A DNA stretch of 64,000 nt from an uncultured Lachnospiraceae bacterium (GTDB lineage: Bacteria > Bacillota > Clostridia > Lachnospirales > Lachnospiraceae). The DNA lies in the NCBI GenBank assembly GCA_910577115.1, contig CAJTMC010000019.1, positions 6,660 to 70,659 of the forward strand, given 5' to 3'. This document shows positions 17,617-25,546 of this stretch, in pieces. The notes beneath the pieces are model-generated. The model did not search any database. It was not told where the DNA came from and was given only the letters and a program-made list of their open reading frames with translations. Position 1 is the first letter of the stretch; each line of letters opens with the position of its first letter. Position numbers and translations under genes: made by a program.

Positions 17617-18315
17617 TTATTGAAACACAATGATACCGTATCCATCTATCGCATCTATTGATGCACTTTTTTTGCCTGTAACAGTCACGCCTTCCCCCAC
17701 ATACAAAATATCATCATAACAGTTTATCATTATGGGTTCATCATCGCCGTAACGCTCTAAAATGACAATGTGACTATCTCCCATACTGAGCAAATCCGAC
17801 TTTGACACACTCTGCTCGCTGCTGTCCGATACCGCATTTAAGTCAGTCTCCAAACCATACCCTGCTGTGTAAGCATCTGAAATCGTTCCCACAAAAAAAC
17901 CGTTTGTATCATTCTCTGCACTGTTGTTTTCCACGCCCATCTCTGACGCATACATATAATCAATAAAATAATTATTCCACCCTGCATATGCAGCCGAATC
18001 ATTAAAGGTCATCTCCACAACCAGCTGGTCCTGCGCATCTTTTCGACAGTTTTTCAAGCTTACCTGCGACGATGCCGACAGGTTCCTGTACTCTGATATA
18101 GATGCGTCAATCAAATTCTCCAGACTTTCCTCACTGTAATCCGTTCCAAAGCCTTCAACAGCCAGCCTGCTCTCTATACTGCCGTCTTTTTTCAATGTGA
18201 TAGATGACGCAGCAGAAGATTCCGCATTCTCTGCCTTTGCATTGCCGTCACCACATGCACAAAGCCCTAAGGCTATCGCCAACACACATGCCATACTCAT
18301 TACAAATTTTTTCAT
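17617..18315 (-). CDS. Putative lipoprotein, unknown function
   Basis: About 232 residues. A lipoprotein signal (MKKFVMSMACVLAIALGLCAC, lipobox LCAC) is followed by an extracellular domain I do not recognise. The ATG at 18315 is preferred because GGAGGG is five bases upstream. It lies between recO and glyS and has its own promoter within the end of recO. The unit order recO-lipoprotein-glyS gives no functional clue. Confidence 0.7.
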   Translation of the reverse strand: MKKFVMSMACVLAIALGLCACGDGNAKAENAESSAASSITLKKDGSIESRLAVEGFGTDYSEESLENLIDASISEYRNLSASSQVSLKNCRKDAQDQLVVEMTFNDSAAYAGWNNYFIDYMYASEMGVENNSAENDTNGFFVGTISDAYTAGYGLETDLNAVSDSSEQSVSKSDLLSMGDSHIVILERYGDDEPIMINCYDDILYVGEGVTVTGKKSASIDAIDGYGIIVFQ

Positions 18316-18380
18316 ATTTCCCTCCATCTGCACATACTACCTGCGCAGCTGTACTCGTTCAACAATAACAACTGCGTTAT

Positions 18381-18409
18381 ATTATATACAACTTATTCCA
18401 GATTTTCAA
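18381..18409 (-). promoter_or_regulatory. Promoter of lipoprotein-glyS
   Basis: Minus strand: TTGAAA (18409-18404, inside the last codons of recO), 17-base spacer, TATAAT (18386-18381). A leader of about 60 bases would follow. Confidence 0.65.
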
Positions 18410-19055
18410 GTATTTCAAGACTTTTAAAATCCTTGTCAAACGTTCTTTTGCAGATTTTACGGCAAAAACCTTTAAGTTCCCCTAAAACCTGCGGCTTTAC
18501 ATCAAAAGAAAAAAGCCTCTCTGGCGGCGTATTCATTATGTACGTGATTGTGTATGCAGTGCTTTCCCCCAACGCAGCACTGCTGTCAATTCCCGGAAAC
18601 TCTCCGTTTATCATAATTGCCTTTAGTTCAAATACACACCGTACAAGCTGGTTTTCAAAGCGGTCCGAGGCAAGCGCCCGAAGGGATTGGTACAAAAGTT
18701 TCAGCATTCCTGTTTCGTCATTATTTTCTCTTGTGTAATAATCACATATTTCGAGAAAATACATCCCACAATAGGCCCCGATAAAGTCTGCACGTAAATT
18801 CCCAAAATAATTGGAAATCTCCGCCTCCGATATATTGTAAGAACTCCTGCCTGCAAAAAGCCGAAACTGTCCGAAGGAAAAAGGGTTTGTAGGCGCCATA
18901 AGGCGGTTTCCCGGCCGCCTTGAACCTTTTGCAAAGGCGGAAATCTTGCCTCTCTCCTTTGTGAGCAGCACCACTCTTCTGTCATACTCGCCGATCGGCT
19001 CCGACTTTATTACAATCCCCGTAAGGATTACGAAATCCTGCATACCTGCACCCAT
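18393..19055 (-). CDS. recO: DNA repair protein RecO
   Basis: 220 residues. RecO loads RecA and anneals strands in the RecFOR pathway. The N-terminal OB fold reads VILTGIVIKSEPIGEYDRRV and LTKERGKISAFAKGSR; the helical C-terminal part includes YCGMYFLEICDYYTRENN. It is a little shorter than the usual 240-250 residues and lacks the cysteine cluster seen in some homologues. Start ATG at 19055 has GGGAGAG a few bases upstream. It overlaps the preceding small gene by 74 bases and lies in the conserved era-recO order. Confidence 0.92.
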   Translation of the reverse strand: MGAGMQDFVILTGIVIKSEPIGEYDRRVVLLTKERGKISAFAKGSRRPGNRLMAPTNPFSFGQFRLFAGRSSYNISEAEISNYFGNLRADFIGAYCGMYFLEICDYYTRENNDETGMLKLLYQSLRALASDRFENQLVRCVFELKAIMINGEFPGIDSSAALGESTAYTITYIMNTPPERLFSFDVKPQVLGELKGFCRKICKRTFDKDFKSLEILENLE

Positions 19056-19167
19056 GTATCTCTCCCGATTTATTTACAACATTTTCCATATAAAGATGCT
19101 CCTTATATGCTAAATAGTCGCTTATCTGCCCTGTCTGCATAAATCTGTTCCACTCGTCCTCGTACAT
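18982..19167 (-). CDS. YqzL-like small protein
   Basis: 61 residues. The first ~25 (EDEWNRFMQTGQISDYLAYKE) resemble the short YqzL family that sits between era and recO in Bacillus and many Clostridia (pattern W-F-TG-I-YL-Y). An AAGGA site lies seven or so bases before the ATG at 19167. The C-terminal third overlaps the recO start in another frame, giving an unusually long tail. Function is unknown. Confidence 0.6.
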   Translation of the reverse strand: MYEDEWNRFMQTGQISDYLAYKEHLYMENVVNKSGEIHGCRYAGFRNPYGDCNKVGADRRV

Positions 19168-19252
19168 TCAATTCCTTCCCTTTCTGTAAAAATTGTTCTA
19201 ACAAACTCTCACAGTTAGGGTGTGCTTATAAAGAATTTTTATGCGCAAATTT

Positions 19253-20155
19253 TTACTCGTTTTCCCTCGCATCATATCCAAAATTTTTCATGAGAAAATC
19301 ACTGTCACGCCAGTCCTTTTTCACTTTTACCCAAAGTTTCAGATTCACATGCTGTTCCAGCAAATCTTCTATTTCAGGGCGGGCAAGCGAACCGATTTTT
19401 TTCAGCATCTGTCCGCCCTTTCCGATGATAATTCCCTTGTGCGAATCGCGCTCACAGATGATTGTAGCATCAATATCCACAATCTTTTTGCCGTATTTCA
19501 TGCGCTCTATTGTGACCGCCACGCCATGCGGAATCTCCTCGTCAATGTTTCGCAGAACCTTCTCACGCACAAGCTCCGCCACAATCTGACGCGTAGGCTG
19601 GTCGGTAACAGTATCTTCATCATAAAAAGCCGGTCCGTATGGAAGATATTTCATAATCTGCTCAATGAGCACCTGTGTATTATCATTTCTCAACGCGGAC
19701 ACAGGCACTATCTCCGCAAAATCAAGCTGTCCCCTATATGCATCAATATAACCTAACAGCTGTTCCTTTTTTACCGTATCAATCTTGTTTACCACAAGAA
19801 TCACAGGTGATTTGACTTTTTTGAGCCGTTCTATAATATGACGCTCACCTGCCCCAATATAATCCGTAGGCTCCACAAGCCAAAGCACCACGTCAACCTC
19901 TGCAAGACTGTGCTGTGCCACATTGACCATATAGTCACCAAGCTTATTTTTTGCCTTGTGGATACCCGGTGTGTCCACAAACACAACCTGCCCCTCATCC
20001 GAAGTATAAACCGTCTGAATACGGTTCCTTGTTGTCTGCGGCTTTTTTGAAGTAATTGCAATTTTCTGTCCTATAATACAGTTCATCAATGTGGATTTCC
20101 CCACGTTTGGTCTTCCAATCAGCGCCACAAAGCCTGATTTATAGTTTTCGTTCAT
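19253..20155 (-). CDS. era: GTPase Era
   Basis: 300 residues, standard length. Era is a GTP-binding protein that acts in 16S rRNA processing and 30S assembly. G1 GRPNVGKST, G2 region TSKKPQTTRNR, G3 DTPGIH, G4 NKID, and the C-terminal KH domain with GKGGQMLKKIG are present. It follows the M16 peptidase gene by 20 bases and precedes the YqzL-like gene and recO. Confidence 0.96.
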   Translation of the reverse strand: MNENYKSGFVALIGRPNVGKSTLMNCIIGQKIAITSKKPQTTRNRIQTVYTSDEGQVVFVDTPGIHKAKNKLGDYMVNVAQHSLAEVDVVLWLVEPTDYIGAGERHIIERLKKVKSPVILVVNKIDTVKKEQLLGYIDAYRGQLDFAEIVPVSALRNDNTQVLIEQIMKYLPYGPAFYDEDTVTDQPTRQIVAELVREKVLRNIDEEIPHGVAVTIERMKYGKKIVDIDATIICERDSHKGIIIGKGGQMLKKIGSLARPEIEDLLEQHVNLKLWVKVKKDWRDSDFLMKNFGYDARENE

Positions 20156-20174
20156 GATTGTTCCTCATTTCGTA

Positions 20175-23102
20175 TCAGTGAAATAGATTTTCCACCTCCA
20201 TAAACATTTCCCTGTTTTCTTCAATTGACTGTCCGTTTCCTACCACGCACACTGCATTCTGCGCTATAATGGCATCCACCAGACCGGCAAGCGCCCTGAT
20301 ATCCTCCTGCGTACATGCAAGAAGCTCGTCGCGCTCCCTCTGAACCGCTTCATATTCAAGATTTGTAAAATATGCACTGGAAGAACGGCTGCCCTTGACT
20401 GACGGAGTCATCGGCACATCCATATCGCCAATTGCACCGATGATATACTTTGTCATCGTGCGTTCATTAGCAGTAAACGCTCTTACATAATCGCCCGTCT
20501 TTTCAAAAATGTCAACAGTCCGTTTGAGATTTGGATCTCTGTATGATACAAGATAACTGTCACCCGTTCTTCCAAAACTGCACATACAGCCATATGCACC
20601 ACCCTTCACACGCACATTCATCCAAAAATAGTCATACCCCAGAATAACCTTCAGCACCTTCAAAGCGCCCGTATATTGATAGCCTGTACCTTTCCGGTAG
20701 TTTCCGGCCCGACACACATACTGAATCTGCGCCGAAGTCGAAAATGCTTCGTTTCGCATCTTTGGTGACAATCCGAAACGTTCCTTTTTCACTGCCTGTG
20801 TATATAGCTGTTCTTTTAAGCCTGGCAGCAAACTCTCTAATTTTTGATAGCCTTCCTGCGTGGCCGTCAAATCCACCATCAAGTTTTCCGGTCGGAAAAT
20901 ACATTTGATTAGTTCATCAAGTTTCCCAAGCAGCTCGTCCTTACAGTCCGCAAAATCCGCCGTCAGCTTTTCCAACAGCCTGTAACAGGGAAGTCCGCTC
21001 ACAAGCTCCGAAACGGCTGCCGTCTCGCTAAAATAAGACATTGCCCTTACCGCCGCAAGCGAGTGGGCAGAGGAGGTCATGTTGCCCTGCATTCTTGACT
21101 TAAGCTCCTCCAAAATTTCGAGAATCCTATCTTCATCTGTCAATTTTGATGATGTTATAATTGCTTTCATCAACGTTACCGCAGCACCGATTTCTTCATA
21201 CATCGCTTTTGTTTTGACTTCAAAAGTCAATTTGTATTCATCCAGTTTTTTCGCATTCACATACGTATTGACAGAACTGATAATCCCGCCCGTATGGATA
21301 TTCATTTCGTTATAAAGCGCTCCATAAGTATATTGATCCGTATCGACATACCCTAAAATATTTTTTAACACTCCAATATAGGAAAACAGTTCTGCCGGAA
21401 CATTAGACACATCAAAGATCAACTTGATATAAGCAATTCCGTTTGTCTGCACATCATGAAACAGCACCTTTGTGCCAAACGCATCTTTAAGCTCGTTGAT
21501 AAAAGGCTCCGATTCCTTTTTCATATCCGCCCTTGTAAGCATCGGTATCTTTGCCAAGTCCTCCGGTGCGTCTTCTGCCTCCTGAAATGCATTCAGCGCC
21601 CGCGTTTCCTTAACAATTTCCTTGATTTGCGCTTCACTTAAGCTGTTTTTATAATCTTCCAGCTTCTTTGCCAGCGCCTGCTCTTTCTGTGCCGTAAGTC
21701 CTTCCTTTGGCGAAAGCACCAACACCGACTTATGCTGATTGTGAAGCAAATATTTTTCAATCAGTGTTTCATAATAGTCTGTATTGATTCGTTCTTTTAA
21801 AGTCTTAAATAAATCAATCGCCTCAATCATATCAAACGGCATATTGTCATCATAAAGCCACGAATCCAGCATCTGCAGGCCATACATCAATCCCTTCGGA
21901 TAAGAGCCAAAATCTGCCTCCCTATAACGGAACTCATAATAATTTAAGCCGGCAAGAAGCGATTTCTTGTCAATCCCCTCACTGACAAGACGTTTCAGTT
22001 CGCCCTCTATTGTTTCTACAAATTCGTCCTTCTGTGCGTCATTTGCATTTTTTGCTACAATAGAAAAATATGGCTGATAAATACTGTTATCATAAACCGT
22101 ATAAATTTCCGTACCAATATTTTTATGAATCAATGCAAGTTTTAACGGCGCTGCCGATGCGGAGCAGATTGCATATTCCAAAATCTGCATTGCAAAGTAA
22201 AGTTCCTTATCAAGACTTGTGCCCACCACCATATTATAGGAAAGATATGTGTTGTTCTCTAAGGTCTCTCCCTCCATAATCGGATACTCTTTTTGCACCA
22301 GCACAGGCTTTGGAAACGGTTTCTGCAAGGTAAGCGCAGAGGCAATCGCCAGACTGTCAAAATGACTTAAATATTGTTCATCAATCCACGCAAGCTTTTC
22401 TGCCATATCCATGTTTCCATACAGATAAATATAGCTGTTTGACGGATGATAATACTTTCCATGAAACGCCAAAAACTGCTCATACGTAAGTGTCGGAATT
22501 ACATCGGGATCACCGCCTGATTCTACGCCGTATGCCGTATCAGGGAACAACGAATTGACAACCTCCCTGTCGTGAATCTCATCAGGCGAAGAAAACGCCC
22601 CTTTCATCTCATTATAAACAACGCCGTTTATCGTAAGTGCAGATTCCTCGTCCTCCATTTCATAATGCCAGCCCTCCTGCCTGAAAATTTTCTCTTCCTT
22701 ATATATATTCGGGTAAAATACCGCATCCAAATAAACATGCATCAGATTTTGAAAATCCTTATCGTTGCAGCTTGCCACCGGATAAACAGTCTTGTCACTG
22801 TATGTCATGGCATTTAAAAAGGTGTTGAGCGACCCCTTTACAAGCTCCACAAACGGATCCTTTACCGGAAAATCCTTTGAGCCGCAAAGAACCGTATGTT
22901 CTATGATGTGCGGCACTCCCGTAGAATCTGTAGGCGGTGTCCGAAAACCTATATAAAACACTTTATTTTCATCATCATTGCTCAAAAGAGCAATTCTTGC
23001 CCCTGTCTTTTTATGCTTTAAAAGATAGCTCATTGAACCGATGTCATTGATATTCCTCTTTTCCAGAATCTCATATGCCGTTAAATCTTCTATTTTTTTC
23101 AT
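20175..23102 (-). CDS. M16 family zinc metallopeptidase (presequence protease-like)
   Basis: 975 residues, the size of the PreP/Cym1/FalA class of single-chain M16C peptidases that close around short peptides. The inverted zinc motif HxxEH is at HIIEH (residue ~68), followed by the GSLNTFLNAMTYSDKTVYPVAS segment and a distal glutamate in EMKGAFSSPDE. The other M16 half-domains and the M16C-associated region follow. No signal peptide, so it is predicted cytoplasmic. It follows the unknown 23126-23542 gene by 23 bases. Probably a peptide-scavenging enzyme. Confidence 0.92.
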   Translation of the reverse strand: MKKIEDLTAYEILEKRNINDIGSMSYLLKHKKTGARIALLSNDDENKVFYIGFRTPPTDSTGVPHIIEHTVLCGSKDFPVKDPFVELVKGSLNTFLNAMTYSDKTVYPVASCNDKDFQNLMHVYLDAVFYPNIYKEEKIFRQEGWHYEMEDEESALTINGVVYNEMKGAFSSPDEIHDREVVNSLFPDTAYGVESGGDPDVIPTLTYEQFLAFHGKYYHPSNSYIYLYGNMDMAEKLAWIDEQYLSHFDSLAIASALTLQKPFPKPVLVQKEYPIMEGETLENNTYLSYNMVVGTSLDKELYFAMQILEYAICSASAAPLKLALIHKNIGTEIYTVYDNSIYQPYFSIVAKNANDAQKDEFVETIEGELKRLVSEGIDKKSLLAGLNYYEFRYREADFGSYPKGLMYGLQMLDSWLYDDNMPFDMIEAIDLFKTLKERINTDYYETLIEKYLLHNQHKSVLVLSPKEGLTAQKEQALAKKLEDYKNSLSEAQIKEIVKETRALNAFQEAEDAPEDLAKIPMLTRADMKKESEPFINELKDAFGTKVLFHDVQTNGIAYIKLIFDVSNVPAELFSYIGVLKNILGYVDTDQYTYGALYNEMNIHTGGIISSVNTYVNAKKLDEYKLTFEVKTKAMYEEIGAAVTLMKAIITSSKLTDEDRILEILEELKSRMQGNMTSSAHSLAAVRAMSYFSETAAVSELVSGLPCYRLLEKLTADFADCKDELLGKLDELIKCIFRPENLMVDLTATQEGYQKLESLLPGLKEQLYTQAVKKERFGLSPKMRNEAFSTSAQIQYVCRAGNYRKGTGYQYTGALKVLKVILGYDYFWMNVRVKGGAYGCMCSFGRTGDSYLVSYRDPNLKRTVDIFEKTGDYVRAFTANERTMTKYIIGAIGDMDVPMTPSVKGSRSSSAYFTNLEYEAVQRERDELLACTQEDIRALAGLVDAIIAQNAVCVVGNGQSIEENREMFMEVENLFH

Positions 23103-23125
23103 TGCAATTCATAACCGTTCCTTTC

Positions 23126-23542
23126 CTAGATATTGATGATCATCAGCGCAAGTTTTGATACGGAAATATCCTCAATGACCATTTGATGCGCTTTCACCTG
23201 ATCTCTGTATTCCTCGCAAAACTGTTTGATCGGGCAGGTCTTGTGTACCCACTTTTCTCTTTTTCTGCCCGCCAAACCGCTCTTTTGCATCTTATAACAA
23301 ACTCTAACCGCCAGCTTTAACTGCTCAAAAATACGATACGTAAAGGATTGCGTGTCAAGCTCCAATAAATGATCCGACATTTTTTGTTCCAAATCCGTAT
23401 CCTTTGTAATATGTCCATTGATAATTGCCTTAAATTTAAACGGCACATCATCCCTTGCCATCATTTCAGTATAAGTCAGTTCTTTGCCAAAATATACATT
23501 CCCTGTATCCTGAATCACATATTTAAAATCATCATTCTGCAT
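23126..23542 (-). CDS. Conserved protein of unknown function
   Basis: About 138 residues (MQNDDFKYVIQDTGNVYFGK...). I do not recognise the family with confidence. It contains four histidines and two cysteines spaced along the C half (CYKM..., KTCPIKQFCEEY). The ATG at 23542 is chosen because GGGGAG is eight bases upstream; it overlaps the stop of the sigma-like gene by 11 bases, indicating coupling. It sits between the sigma-like gene and the M16 peptidase gene. Confidence 0.6.
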   Translation of the reverse strand: MQNDDFKYVIQDTGNVYFGKELTYTEMMARDDVPFKFKAIINGHITKDTDLEQKMSDHLLELDTQSFTYRIFEQLKLAVRVCYKMQKSGLAGRKREKWVHKTCPIKQFCEEYRDQVKAHQMVIEDISVSKLALMIINI

Positions 23543-24284
23543 CTGTGATCTCCCCGATGTAATCAATGTGGTCTGCGGAAAGTTTCACAGCCTCATTCAC
23601 CTTATCCTCTGTCAGCCCCAGTTCCTCTGCCACCTCTTTTGCGCTGACCTTTCGAAGCAGGTTTTCATAAAGCTCTTTTGCCTTATCGTTCACTTCATTG
23701 ACCTTATTCAACACTGTTTCACCAACCTCACGATTATCGGAATCCTCTCCAATCGACGTTTCCATCGCATCCATAATCATCTTTACAAGAAACCCTTCAA
23801 CCTCATCAATACCGTCAACACACCCAAGCATTGTAACCGCCAATGACAGCGCTACGTTTCCCTCTCCGATTAAATCTTCCACTAAGACACCTTGTCCGGC
23901 ATATAGCTTTGACAGTTCAACGACAGTCGGAAGATAAATTTCCACAAGTTTCGCCTGCGCGTCCTTATCCCCTGCAAGCGCCGACATCATGACCGCCCGT
24001 TTTTCACCGTCCGTCACGTTCGGCAGCTCCTTAAGCTCGCTTAAATACATTTCCAGAAAATTGACATCTTCTCCCGAAAGATTCTCTTGTACATTTCCTG
24101 ACTCGTCAATTCCGATATTACTTTTATTCAGATAATCATAAATTAGTGTGAGCTGTTCCTCATCCAACTGCCATTTGCCAAATTCCTCATTAATCTGCTC
24201 TCTCGTAAGCATATTCCCCTGCAGGCGCGCCGTTTCCTTTAACTGCTCCAAGCCTGCAATAAAAGCCTGTTGGTTTTGTTCCAT
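23532..24284 (-). CDS. Sigma-70-like protein lacking region 4
   Basis: 250 residues. Residues ~24-58 resemble sigma region 1.1 (LTREQINEEFGKWQLDEEQ), YLSELKELPNVT resembles region 1.2, and AQAKLVEIYLPTVVELSKLY plus VEDLIGEGNVALSLAV match regions 2.1-2.2, the core-polymerase-binding helices. The aromatic region 2.3/2.4 (melting and -10 recognition) is replaced by acidic sequence, a region-3-like helix-turn-helix remains (SAKEVAEELGLTEDKV), and region 4 is absent. Start ATG 24284 (GGAG 12 bases upstream). It may bind core RNA polymerase without recognising promoters. Coupled to the 23126 gene and 42 bases after the rhomboid-like gene. Confidence 0.65.
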   Translation of the reverse strand: MEQNQQAFIAGLEQLKETARLQGNMLTREQINEEFGKWQLDEEQLTLIYDYLNKSNIGIDESGNVQENLSGEDVNFLEMYLSELKELPNVTDGEKRAVMMSALAGDKDAQAKLVEIYLPTVVELSKLYAGQGVLVEDLIGEGNVALSLAVTMLGCVDGIDEVEGFLVKMIMDAMETSIGEDSDNREVGETVLNKVNEVNDKAKELYENLLRKVSAKEVAEELGLTEDKVNEAVKLSADHIDYIGEITDAE

Positions 24285-24325
24285 TTTATTGCATTTCTCC
24301 TTTATCTGTTTTCTTTCCGCCCACG

Positions 24326-25228
24326 TCACTGAACATGTGTATGAGTAAAAAGATGATCCTGACAATACTCATAATTTCCATTACACTTTGAGCAGAACCG
24401 AAACTCCGCATCCGGATTATCCTCGCTGTTTTTTCCGCAGACAGCGCATTTATGTTTTGCTACCGACATCGGGCGCGCTTTCCTTATTTCCTTATTAAAA
24501 TCATGCCTGCGCTTTACCTCACGCGGTGACATGCGTCTGATTCCGCTTCTTGTCATTAGGAAAAATACCACAAAATTCAAAAGTGATGCCGCTATAACAA
24601 TCTTTCCGATAATATCGCTGCTAATCATGCTCCAAAGAAGCAGCACACCATAAGCAATTCCAAGCCATTTCACTTTAATCGGCACGATAAACATTAAGAG
24701 TACACGCGCCTCCGGAAAGGTCATTGCAAATCCAAGAAAGATTGACATGTTTACATAAAACGTGCTAAAGTACAGTGCTACCAGACTAAAATACCCTGCC
24801 TCTCCATAATACGTAATATACTGATTCATGCTAAATGCAGGCCAGTAGCTCAAACCCATAATGAGAAAACTTCCCAGCACCGTAAAAATCATTCCCATAA
24901 AAATATAAACATTATAATAGAAGGTTCCCCACGTCCGCTCCAAATCATTTCCTACGGAATAGTAAAAATACAACATTACAAGCGTTAAAAGATCAAAGTT
25001 GTCAGGCGGAATTATAATCCATGTGACAAGTCTCCAGACTTGCCCATGCAGAATCAGATACGGATTCAGTGTTATAAAATTTAACAGATTTGCATTGGCA
25101 AACTTTATGATATAGCCCAAGACATATCCAAAAATCAGATACCTTGAGAGATTTGGTATCGCATACTTTCCGATTTTGCGCTCTAGCTTATTTAAAAAAT
25201 TCATGTTTTCAATCATGCTCCTTTCCAT
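24326..25228 (-). CDS. Rhomboid-like membrane protein with C-terminal zinc ribbon
   Basis: About 300 residues. Six or so membrane helices in a rhomboid/derlin-like arrangement: the HGQVWRLVTWIIIPP loop after helix 1 is typical. The catalytic GxSG serine motif is not found, so it may be a non-proteolytic rhomboid relative. The cytoplasmic tail holds paired cysteines (CAVCGKN, FCSKCNG, YCQDH, HTH) that look like a zinc ribbon. Start is uncertain: ATGs at 25228, 25216 and 25204 share one AGGAG. First gene of the rhomboid/sigma-like/unknown/M16 block. Confidence 0.65.
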   Translation of the reverse strand: MERSMIENMNFLNKLERKIGKYAIPNLSRYLIFGYVLGYIIKFANANLLNFITLNPYLILHGQVWRLVTWIIIPPDNFDLLTLVMLYFYYSVGNDLERTWGTFYYNVYIFMGMIFTVLGSFLIMGLSYWPAFSMNQYITYYGEAGYFSLVALYFSTFYVNMSIFLGFAMTFPEARVLLMFIVPIKVKWLGIAYGVLLLWSMISSDIIGKIVIAASLLNFVVFFLMTRSGIRRMSPREVKRRHDFNKEIRKARPMSVAKHKCAVCGKNSEDNPDAEFRFCSKCNGNYEYCQDHLFTHTHVQ

Positions 25229-25434
25229 ATCATGCGAAATTTATGTTCGCTTTTCAAGTATAGCATTCATAACGAAAAATGTAAACCAATCTTGCCGAGA
25301 CTTCACTATTTCTTTATTTTTTCCAATTTTTTGAAATTTGTTAATATTTTCCGAATCTTTTTCATATTATTTACGGACAAAACCTTCAACGGATAAAATT
25401 TCCATAAATTCCAAAAATGCTTAATCTTTTGATG

Positions 25435-25463
25435 TTGCGTTTTTGAATTTGCTGTCGTATAAT
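25435..25463 (+). promoter_or_regulatory. Promoter of the activase gene
   Basis: Plus strand: TTGCGT (25435-25440), 17-base spacer, TATAAT (25458-25463). The 25229-25537 intergenic region is A/T-rich and divergent; I saw no clear promoter facing the rhomboid-like gene in it. Confidence 0.65.
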
Positions 25464-25546
25464 GACAAATGTATGTTTAAACGGTCGGGCCATTGGCCGA
25501 TGTTTATTTTGTTGATATTGGTTTTCGATAGAAAGGCATGGTTTTC

